Assembly: GCA_959347315.1 (NCBI GenBank)
Contig: OY365809.1
Coordinates: 1-64,000 of the forward strand
DNA: 64,000 nt
Reading direction: 5' to 3'
Origin: Bimastos eiseni
Taxonomy: Eukaryota > Annelida > Clitellata > Crassiclitellata > Lumbricidae
Below are positions 1 to 11,300 of this stretch, in pieces. The notes under the pieces are model-generated. The model saw only the letters and a program-made list of their open reading frames with translations, was not told the origin of the DNA and ran no database searches. Within the stretch, counting starts at the first letter, position 1; the number at the start of each line of letters is the position of its first letter. A program made the position numbers and the translations under genes.

Positions 1-565
1 CCTCCTTCTCGTTCCGCAGTTGTTTTATCTGCGTCACGGACTTATTCTGTAGTTTGACCGCTAGCAAATGTACGAAAACCTTTGAGTCCAATTCAACTGA
101 GATTTACATGTACACCAACAGCAGCAGCATGATTACCATCAGATAGTCTAAAACTTGATATTCGAGACCTAGGCTTCAACGCGCGTTGCACATTGTACTT
201 TAGCGTTGGTCAAATTAGGATCTACGATCACATCACATCTACGACGAAAGGTTTTTTGGCAAGTGAGTACTTTGATGTAGCGTGAAATTACAGTGTTATT
301 TATCTGGTACGTTCATCGCGCATGCTCACTGGGTCGCGGAATCCATCTGGGACAACAATATTAGTCTCATTATTTCAGTAGAGACGACGACATAGCAGAC
401 CTGCTGTCATTATAACACGGTGCTCGCAACTACTCAGAAACAAAAGAAGTTCAAACTTATTTAAAATGTGAACAGAGTTGGAAACACAGAGTAAAGAATT
501 CTGAATATTTCAGCCAGCTGAAAACTCAATAGCGTCTCCTCTAATCATTGTAACTGGTGCAACAC
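1..565. other. upstream flank and 5' UTR of the SLCO gene
   Basis: No coding region, repeat or clear TATA box is visible. The reading frame of exon 1 is closed by a TAA at 551-553, so the first in-frame ATG is at 566. The 5' UTR and promoter must lie here or further upstream, but I cannot mark a transcription start. Confidence 0.4.
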
Positions 566-1358
566 ATGGAGAAGTCCGATCAAGCCCCTGCGCAGGCGCG
601 TATTAGCGGTTCCGGAGGATCTACATCAGCCGTTGCAAAAGGTGATGAATCAGGTGAGGAAGGAGCAAACATCGGTTGTGGTTGGGGTCGTTTCCGGCCA
701 GCCATCCTGGCCCCGTTCGCCCATGTATGGACGTTCATAGTCCTCTACCTGGTGTTTTCATTCACACACGGCGTCCAAGGTTCGTACACCATATCCGTCC
801 TGACAACCCTTGAGAGACGCTTTAAACTACCGAGCTTCCTCGCTGGAGCCCTCGTCACCGTCTCAACGATCGGCTACATGGCCAGCGCCGTCTTTACGTC
901 GTTCTTCTTTGCTAAGAAGAACCAGTCACGCCTCTTCGCTGGCTGCATGCTACTCACCTCCCTATGTGCTCTCCTCTACGTCATCCCGCACATCATTTAC
1001 GGCACAGGAAATGACGCCGTTGATGAGGAGCACGCGCAGAGACATGCTCACTTCAACAGTACTGCTCCTCCGTCAGAGGGCGGCAGTGGAGCGGTTCTGT
1101 TGTGCGTCTCAGACGGAAATGAGGTAGTGGGAGTAGGAGGAGGAGGAGGAGGAGGAGGAGGTGAAGAGGGGGTCGAGAGTATATGCAGTGCTGCGATGAA
1201 GAAGGCAGCTGACGAAGATGTAGCTTTCGTGATGCCAGCGATGGTTCTATTCGCTGCGTCCGAGATCCTGCAAGGCATCGCTGGAGCTCCTGTCTGGACA
1301 GTAGGACTGGCGTTCATCGATGACCACACGAACCCTGAACTCTCCGCCAAACTCATTG
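566..1358 (+). CDS. SLCO: SLCO exon 1 (N-terminus to TM4)
   Basis: Encodes aa 1-264 plus one base. It starts at ATG 566; an upstream in-frame GTG at 557 follows a stop and is not used. It shows a cytosolic N-terminus, TM1 (FAHVWTFIVLYLVF), TM2, TM3, an extracellular loop with an N-glycosylation site (NST, about aa 163) and a run of nine Gly near aa 190-200, then TM4 ending in VGLAFIDD, where OATPs usually have an SYIDD-like motif. Donor ATTG|GTAAGAG at 1359 is the first unit of a tandem array. Confidence 0.92.
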
Positions 1359-4300
1359 GTAAGAGTCTCAAACTCATTGGTAAAGGCCTCTAACTCATTG
1401 GTAAGAGACTCAAACTCATTGGTAAGAGCCTCTAACTCATTGGTAAGAGACTCTAACTCATTGGCAAGAGACTCTAACTCATTGGTAAGAGCCTCTAACT
1501 AATTGGTAAGAGACTTAAACTCATTGGTAAAAGCCTCTAACTCATTGGTAAGAGACTTAAACTCATTGGTAAAAGCCTCTAACTCATTGGTAAGAGACTT
1601 AAACTCATTGGTTAGAGCCTCAAACTCATTGGTAAAAGCCTCTAACTCATTGGTAAAAGCTTCTAACTCACTGGTATGAGACTCAAACTCACTGCTTATG
1701 TAAATTCATTGCGTCTTTGTATCGTAATCATCACACTTCGTACATGTAATAATGGACGTAGGACTTTATTCCTACGAAGACAAGTTCATTAAGAGCAGGA
1801 TGTTGACTAATATTTGCGTCTGATTTAAAAGAAAGTTTGAAGTAGTCTCAAAACTCGATTATGTTAAGCGTATTGCCAGAGCAGATCAGCATGAAGCTAA
1901 GATCTCAATTAATCAAGTCAAGCGAGAGGTTAGCTCAATATGAGTCGAGTTAAATACATTGTAAAGATAGCGCAGTTATTGTGCTTTTATTGGACAGCTT
2001 ACTAAGTCGTGACAGACGGACATATTAGATATATATCTGTTTGTATTTTTTTTAAATGGCAAGCGAGAAGCAACTGTAGTTTGGCCAAACACAGATTGAT
2101 TGCTTAGTAATCGCTGATCGTCCGTGGATTCAGAGACCATTCAGAAAGTCGTATTTCAAAGCAACTGATCCGACGACTGCTGCACTCCATCGGTTGACGT
2201 ATCATCCAGTTGGCCTGCCTGCTATAGAAATCGATGATTATCGATCGCCCAGACTCGTCCCAATGAGTTTGAGGCTCTTACCAATGAGTTAGAGGCTCTT
2301 ACCAAAGTGTTTGAGTCTCTTACCAATGGGTTGACAGCGTGGACCAGTTCGACGTGACCATCGTTGGAATGGCGCGTTTCTCTCTAATCTCCAGTTATCC
2401 TAAACAAGTACCCGGCAGTGGTGTAACAAGCGGGGGGCAGGAGCATTGCCCCACAGTTTTATAACTGGGAGGTCAATGCTCCCAGTTGTGGTGCTCATTG
2501 CTCCCCAAATCTGTTCAATTTTCTTATGTCTCTCCAATCACTTGTATATCTAAGCCTAATGATTACGGTATTGTTGGTGAATAAATCTCAAGCAGTCCAA
2601 AGATTGTTTATACGGTTTGTTCTTGCTTATTGCAGGCATAAAAGACTGTCATTTGCAATGGAAAGTAATGCATTCTTGGTTATTCATTAATCTATTATGT
2701 ATCGCACTGTTTCTACCCAAAATACAGAGCATTTCTTAATAGAATATTCATCATTACCTAAAGAGTCTAGTGTTTGGTCTACGAGCATAAAGTCAGAGTT
2801 CATATCGGGGATATCCCTCCCACAGCACAAATTTGTTGGAAATGTCTGTTGGGACATGCACCTCCTAGCCAACTCCGTAATAATGAGAAGTTCCTAGCAC
2901 GGAAGACTTGCGTGGAGCTACTCTCTGGGCGATAGAGGCTTATAAAAGACTGTGGCGATCTGTACATCTAAGCAAGTCTCGTGCATGGTCAGTCTTTCTT
3001 CCACTCACCGTCCGAGTCTACAATCGTGGCTCCATGACTTCCAGTTGCCGTCTAAGTATGACAGAAACCGTATCCGGAGAATAAAATTTACAAGTCTATA
3101 GATAGTTGTCCCGGTGACTATGATGCCCCCGGACACTGGCCTGACACTCTCAAGGTTGGCTCAAGTATTGCTCTTCCACCTAAACCTGGACATGTTCATC
3201 CCATTAAGAATCTACCTGACAATTGGCTGTTGATTACAAAGCTAAGGTCAAATTGCAATAGGTAGCTTTTTAATGAGACAAAATTATCCTTCTTATCACA
3301 AGCCACTTGACCATCTTATAGCCATATTATAGTTGTTTGTAGTCATTGATTAAACATGGAATCAAAACTGGCACATTAAGCAAGTAATTGTTAAGGCGCT
3401 ACAGATATGTCTGTATACATGCATACAAAGTAATTATTAGATCCAAATAACTCATTTTTTCTCTTTAGGCCTACTTCTTTCTAATACCCAAATTTCTTAA
3501 GTTTCTATTTGAATGCTTTTAGTGAGTCTATTTCAGCCGTCTTTTCATCTAAAGAATTCGATGCGTTCGCCACCCATGAACTCTAAAATCTTTGCATCCA
3601 TATACCAGCGTTTCTTTATATAATCTGTGTCCTCTGGTTTTATTGTCTGCGATAAATGTGAAAAGCTTTTGTGCTGACAGTGTGTCCTACCTTGTCATTA
3701 TTTTTTTTGTTTCAATTAAATCACCTCTTGTTCTTCTCTGAATTGTTGTCAATCCACATCTATTCAATCTCTCTTCATATTTTAGATATGTGTACGATTC
3801 TTTTACCATTTTTTTTCTCTCCTCTGTATTTTATCCACATTTCTGGATATCTTGTTTCAAGTATGGATTTGATGCTTGTACACAGTAACCAAGGTTTGGT
3901 CTGACCAGTGTTTAATACGACTAGAGAATTATTCCTTTTTCTCTGCTGACTATTGCTCGTTTAGCCATTCCTAACACCTTGTTGGCTTTTTTTGCTGCCT
4001 TCGAACATTGCCTTGATGGCTTTCCACTCTTGTGTATGATCACTTCCTCTGAGTCTCAACCCTCCTACCGCGTACTACAATTTTTCTATTTTTTCCATTG
4101 AGTATAACATAGCACTTTTTTGTGTTGAACAGCGTATGCCAGTCTACTGACCATTTGTACAATATCTTTAAGTCTAGCGGAAAGTTAAAACCGAAATGAA
4201 CTTGGCATCCAGACCATGCCATGATACAAGCGTCATAATGGTGGAAAAGAATAATTCGCATAAAGTCTTGCTCTATGCTGTACAAAATATATGGTAGGCC

Positions 4301-5292
4301 TAAATAGTGTATACTTTAGAAGCATCCTGCATTTTTCATTTCTATAGATTATTATGATAAGATGACTTTTGTTGAGATAATTTGTGACCCCCATATCTTA
4401 AATTTCTGAGAAGGCAAAATTCAAAAAGTGGGGGCCAACAAATTTGTTTGGCGCTTCGCGCAATATTATCAGATCTATACTCCCACTTTTAGAAACCTTG
4501 TTGCACCTCTGATACCCGGTACCATTTCAAGCCTAAGAGATTATTACAGTGTCATAGAATGGATAAATACTAAGGAATAATATTATAAGTATCGACGGTC
4601 AGTTTTAAGGTGACACTGACGAATTCAGGATAATATTCTTGGTTATAATCACTTAAATATTTGGACGATGATAATGGTCCTAATATTTGTATAATGATAA
4701 TGTTCTTTCCAAGTGAGATGCTGATTCAACACTATATTATTATTATTAGACTTATTATTATTAGCGTTATTATTATTATTATTGCTAGCTGTTGACCCGT
4801 GAAGAATCAGGGGTCGGAATAAAATATAATAGCTCACGATTCGACCCGTTTCCTCCCATTGCACAAGAAAGGCTGCTACAACTTACGCCCCGAAGGCAAC
4901 GAAATTCAGCTGCCGCAGTACTGTTTACCTGTGGCCGTCATACGTCCTCTGAACAACATTGTTTACACCCATATATTAGTAACGCGATTCAACCGATTCA
5001 AAACCGAGTTTCATCCAATAAGTGTGCATCTCATGTTAGTAACTGCAAATATACTTAAATTACACGATGTATTTACCTTTAATAACTACAAATATAGTTA
5101 CAGAAACGTGAATAAAACGTTTTTGAAACTCTATTCGGACATACTCAGACACGCTGTTTAACTAACTTACTCGTAAGCCCTAGCCTATGTAGGTCAGCCC
5201 GTCGAATAGCCTATGTAGGTAAGCAGCGTGATTTAGGTAATTATATGGATAGATTATAATTGTTATTATCGTTACCATTGTTATTATTATTC

Positions 5293-5353
<61 letters not shown>

Positions 5354-8300
5354 CATTATTATTATTATTATCATTATGGTTATTATTATATATGCACGAA
5401 AGAGCCTCGAAGACAATTGCATTGAAGCGTTGGATGCAGAGTAATAAACGTTGGAATAAGTAGCTATTATTATTATTACTATTAATATTATTATTATTTA
5501 GGGATTGTATAACTATCAAGAGCAACAAAAATTAATTATGTGATGATTGGAACTCATCAAGATATTGCAGAGCATAATTATGTGCCATGGAAGACAATCA
5601 TTATGGCGTTTAAGCGTTGAATTATCATTCATTGCAATGGGTTGAAGAGGGCAGCTAGTTTCTCTCGCGTCACTAGTATTACGGGAGAGTCTGCAGCGCC
5701 CAAACCATAATGACGGAAAGTAGGTCACTGCAGCGGTTAATTGGACCGATAGTTTGAAACGCCAACAGGACAAAGTGGTTGGATTGTGCGAGTGTTCCGT
5801 GTATTTGATGCACTTTCCCATCTGCGGCTAATTCTGCTGCTGCTGCTGTTGCTTATTCTGCTGCTGCTGCATATTCTGCTGCTTATTCTGCTGTTGCTGC
5901 TTATTCTGCTGCCGCTTATTCTGCTGCTGTTGCTTATTCTGCTGCTGCCTATTCTGCTGCTGCTGTTGCTTATTCTGCTGTTGCATATTCTGCTGCTGCT
6001 TAATGTGCTGCTGCTGCTTATTCTGCTGCTGCTTATTCTGCTGCTGCGGCCGACGTGGATGGAAGATAGGAATATAATATAGGAATATAGGTTTATAAAT
6101 AACCTAACATTATTTATTTATTCTAAATTTTATTTGGTAGGTTTATTCTAAATTAAGTAGGATATATTTTGTCTGTGTGGTGAGACCCATCGTAGTCAAA
6201 TTGTGTGTTAAGTTGATTTGAGCAGTTAAGTTAAGCATTGTAAAAGAAATCAGGTACAGAATTTTAGCTACTTCATGGACCTGGATGACGTAGGTCGACC
6301 TGGATGTGAAAATGAATATTGTGTACATGTATGTTGTGTAATTGTTTGTTTTGTTACATTACTTTCTCTTCAAAATATGTTTAAAAATTCCATCCAAGTA
6401 GATCTAGTAATGCTCTAATACCTGTACAGTGTGTAATATATCAATTTTCACTGATATAACTCTTTCATGCATTCATATTCGCTCTCTTTAGACTCAGTAC
6501 CAAAACAAAGATGCTGATGTTAATTATGAGGTCAATTCATCACGCAGTTTTCGTCTTTTTGAGGAGGAATCGTTTTCTTATTTGCAACTTGACCTGTTGA
6601 GTATCCCCAGAGTCCTTGTAGGTGGTACAGTCCTTTGTCTTCAGTGGATAGCCAATACCCTTTTACTTTTGTAATATCAAAAAGTTTACTCAGGGCACCA
6701 TAATATTTTATTTCTCCCGCCTCATACATTGATCATAAGTCTTCAGCATATTATGAAGCTTTGCTCATATTACCTATCCGACACATGTGGTAAATTCAAT
6801 TTATTCTTTTAATGTTTATTAACTTCTTTGGACATTTCCGCTATTCGTTCCTTTCTTTTTTTTTGATTTCTGCTCAAAGGAACTGGTACTGACCAAGAAT
6901 TTGCATTTTGGGTTGACATTCTACATTTATCTTCTCGTTATTCTTTTATTTGACTTTTGAAAACTCACCAGTTTATTGGTCTAGATATTCTTATCGTTCT
7001 GTATTGCAGTATCTATCAAAAAGTTATAACCCTAATACATAAAAAGTTATAACCCTAATGTATATATATATTAGGGTTATAACTTTTTGATTTTTTTCTG
7101 AATAAACTATATATATATACCTACTTAGGAGCACAAATCATTTATAGCTTTATAAAATGTGTTTGCCCGGCTTAGCCACTTAATTTGGTTTTGGGCTTCT
7201 GGATTTAAAAAATAATTGGAGATCCGCTACCTTAACAATTTAACCACTGGACTGACCACTGCTATAAAGTGTTGCCTGACTTGGAGAAGCGGTCAGCCCT
7301 GAATCTCCCTTACAGGTACGGTCACTCTGGGTAGAGATGGAGAGCAGCCATTCTACAGACAAGGCGATGCCTAAGGTGGTTCCAGACTTAGAAGAGGACT
7401 GGAGTCGACGCTGTGACTGCATGAGTAGGTCGCGAGTGGACGGTGGTCGCCAGAGATTTATATTGATTACAAATCATCCTCCAGAAAACACAGTACATGT
7501 GAATGATCAAATTAAGACAAGCAATTGCTACTAGCGAGTGTCTTTCGTTGCTATGTTCATAGATATTGTACGGAGTATTTAAAGCATTTTCTTATTGTCT
7601 GGATATAGCACCGTACAATGATATGACCAAGCTCACATTGTTATACTGTTGGATATCCTGCGTCCACTCAGTGACTAGATTACCCTGGACATAAAACGCA
7701 GACACTACTGCACCGTGAAACATTTATCGTATCTCCTTAAACTATGATACGATACGATAAAAGTTTTCTGGAAGCAGACGTCTTTAAGACCACCTGTTGT
7801 ATGATTTGTATCTCATATTATTGAAAAGGAAGAAAGATAAAAATCAAAGTCGGAAATCGATTTAGTGTAGAAGCGCGCTTGATATAATGGGAAGTCATTC
7901 GCTGTATGTTTGTCTCCGTATGTCTGTCACTCTGTCTTTCTGACTTTCTTTCTACCATGTCCCTACTTTGCATGACGCCACATAATGATGGAGCGTAGCG
8001 TGGACTGGCGCTCCTTGCGATTGCGAGTACACTGCGTGAACAGCATGAACACTTTGTATGAATCGACTAATTGGCTAAACTTGGAACTGAATGGTTTCGT
8101 GTTTGTATTTTTATAATGGCGACTTATAACTGTTTGAATGTACTGTGATTTTTTTATTGTGATCATAGGTCTGATGTTCACCGTTCGTTTCGTGTCTCCG
8201 ATGATTTCCTTTGCGATGGGAGGATATCTTCTGTCGATTTACGCCAATCTCAAAGGTGGTCTCACTCACTGGTTGCCATTCTAGTCTATACGACGCAAGC

Positions 8301-11300
8301 ATCATCGTCATTGTAATCTAGAAATTTACTATAGAACTACTTAAAAGCTAGATTACGTGCGAGTGTGTCAAGATAAACCAAGTGGATGTGATGAAGACCT
8401 GGGAGAGAATTGAACAGTGGATGAGAGAGATTTGGAAGTCAGGATGGATCTGGGTAGGAATTATTGAAGTGGTGATTCTTTAGTCTGGACTGCAAAGTCT
8501 CAGGTGTGATGGTAAAACTGCTACAACTTGCGCTATTTCCACTTTTAACTTTCTCCAACCTATAAGGCGTTAGAGTGGAAAGTTAGAGTGATAGTACAAA
8601 GACTAAGAGTGGTGATGGTCAAACTCCTAACGGGTGGATATTGCCCGGCCTGAGAGTGCTAGTATAAAGGCTGGGGGTTGATTTTGGAAAGCCTGAGAGG
8701 TGATAGTGAAGAGCCTGAGAAGTCAGACAGACCTACAGATCATGATGGATAGACTAAACACGGCATCAAACGACCATGGAATGAAAATAAACATCAAAAA
8801 GACAAAGGTACTCGTCAGCAAACGACAAGCAACCGCAATCAGAATTTGTGTTGGAAGAAATTGAGCAGGTAAAGGAGTTCTGTTACCTGGGAAGCATGAT
8901 CTAAGAAGAAGCCAGGTGTATTAGAGAAATAAGAAGAAGGATAGCAATGGGCAAAAAAGCATTATCAAAGTGGAAAGAAATATTGAGAGGGCAAATAAAC
9001 AAGGAACTAAAGAAAAGACCAACAAAGACCCGGGTATACGGAGTATGGTACTGTACGGCTCAGAGACATGGACAGTGAGGAAGGAGTATGTAAAAAGATT
9101 GGAAGCCTTCGAGATGTGGATATGGATGGAAGGAAAGAGAGGATGGATGGGTGGGTGGGATGGGTGAATGGGTGGGGGCGGGTGAGTGGGTGGAAGGGGT
9201 GAGTGAATGGGTGAATGGATGGGTGGGTGGCAGGAGTGGTTGAATGGATGGGTGGATGGATTGGTGGGAGGTGTGGGTGAATGAATGGGTGGAAGGGGTG
9301 GGTGGGTGAATGGGTGGGAGAAGTGGGTGAATGGATCGGTGGTGGGTGAATGGTGGGTGGATGGATGAGTTGGAGGAGTGGGTGAATGGATGGGCGGGAT
9401 GAATGGGTGGATGGATGAGTTGGATGGGTGGGTGAATGGATGGGAGGATGCAATGCGTAATTACTCGTTGTTAACTTACCACTGGGTGCGGAAAATACCG
9501 ACCGATTAGGTTTGCACGGGTGCAATGTCTATGAAATATTATAGGTTGTGTGCAGACGGTATAAACATAGGTCTGGTTCGTGAATCCCATATTCACATAG
9601 ACCGCAGATGATGTGACCTACAGTTAATAAGCCTCAGCTCATTAGAGAAGCGCTTTATGATTTTTGGATGGTTGTGGATGTAGACTCGACACTGACGGTG
9701 CTGATTTAGACACAGGTATTTAGGGGGTCCTATCCATAGGTATGTAGGGAGCCCTATGCATAGGTATGTAGGGGACCCTATGCACAGGTATGTAGGGGAC
9801 CATATGCACAGGTATATAGGGGGCCTATGCACAGATATGTAGGAGGCCCTAATCACAGGTATGTAGGGAGCCCAAAAATGAGGCGTAGAAAGGAAGAAAT
9901 GTCGTTCGGAAGCTTAAAACTTTTTTATTATGATAATGCAACAATGAACCTAGCAGATAAATCCTCGGGCAACAACAGAAACGAAGTAGGTCTTCAATGG
10001 ACCGATTGTTTATTCAGACAGATTCAGTTCTTATGAACTGATTATGATTCACATTATAATATATAACGTTACTGGTAGCAACTCGTAGTAATTATACGGC
10101 GTACCAACATAATAATAATTATTTATGTAATTGCCTCATTAATCCACCTCATAATTAGGTTTTAAATGATGGTCGACGGTTATGATAAAAAAATATATGA
10201 TCACAACGGGTCACATGTCCTCTTATAATTTTATCAAACAAAAACTCTGCGGACCATGGATATACAAATATATTAATTTAGGAATCAAATTAATATGATT
10301 GGTATGATTGGTGAAGTAGTTGAACTTATAGTTCGCTCCCGGTGCGTATAGGAGGGTTAGGGAGCTTTGTCAGTTTGTTAGTAATTTTCAGCTTATTGAA
10401 CGATCAATCACCCGAGCAGTGTGTAGTAGCCATTATTGCAAGATCCATGTGCAGCGCTGTCTATACTAGACAATGTCTGCACAGACCCGAGAGTCTATTC
10501 TTGTGACTCTGGTGTCGTACAACCCCTCGTTCCATTGCAAATGTCAACAAACTGACACGTCTCACCAGGAAACGTACTTTGACAACACAGATCGGTTGGA
10601 TAACTCATAATCCAACGATTGGCACTTGAAACGTTGTGAATTATTATGATCCATATCCAATCTACGACAATCATTCAGATTCTGAATGTCTGATGAACGA
10701 TTAAATGGATGAAGAACTTAAGATAACTGGAAAAGATTGTGTACTTCTGAAGAGACTGCTAATCTCTTCTTCAATGCTGCAAAGTTGTATGGACTATTGG
10801 AAGATAAGTAAGGCCTATCCATTGAATAATATCCATTCTGAATGACTCTCTGGCAGCCAGTGGCACAGCAGCAGCAGCAGCCTTTACAATCCCCTTTTCC
10901 TCTTAAGCTCAGTCCGTGATCTTCAATCGCCAACCCCATTTACTAATTTGCAGTCTGGTAGTTCAAAGGTGGTGTATTACTTCCGATTGTTCCCCTCTTC
11001 TCAATATTTAAATAGTCCACGATTCGCGTCAGTCATTACTCTTTCAAATCGACAATAAATCGCTTTTAAACAATAATGTAAATTAAAAATGTAGACAAAC
11101 ATAACATTAACACTCTTGTTCATTCTTTCATCCTAAACCGTCTGGACTACTGCTCTGCCAATCTTGTTGTTCTTCACCAGAGTCTCGCCTTCTCTGCCTT
11201 GAGCCTATCTTTTAATACGTATGGCGGGGCAACTGAGTGGTCGCCTTCCTAAATTAGGAATTAAGTAAATTTGCCCCGGTCTCTGATTACATGCGAGACA

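Larger units (their letters stand above)
1359..8168 (+). other. SLCO intron 1
   Basis: Holds the donor-derived array, an inverted piece of it, a 2.1-kb hAT-type element, ATT and CTG microsatellites, a dispersed repeat and a TTAGGG-containing hairpin, all listed separately. In 1701-2257, 6050-7010 and 7095-8168 I see no gene or recognisable element, only short chance reading frames. Confidence 0.7.

Noticed and set aside
557..565. Upstream start (GTG at 557) for SLCO
   Set aside because: Not an ATG; the first in-frame ATG after the TAA at 551 is 566.
1371..1500. Extended exon 1 reading into the 21-bp array as protein repeats
   Set aside because: An in-frame stop occurs at 1391-1393, after less than two units.
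5180..5528. Poly-Ile, poly-Asn and poly-Leu frames
   Set aside because: Translations of the (ATT)n microsatellite in different frames; the same applies to 32539-32847.
7018..7080. Interstitial telomere repeat
   Set aside because: Only one TTAGGG-like hexamer per unit; there is no hexamer array.
9007..9525. 172-aa His/Pro-rich frame on the - strand
   Set aside because: Product of the GGATGGGTGGG minisatellite plus a piece of the RTE-like remnant read backwards.
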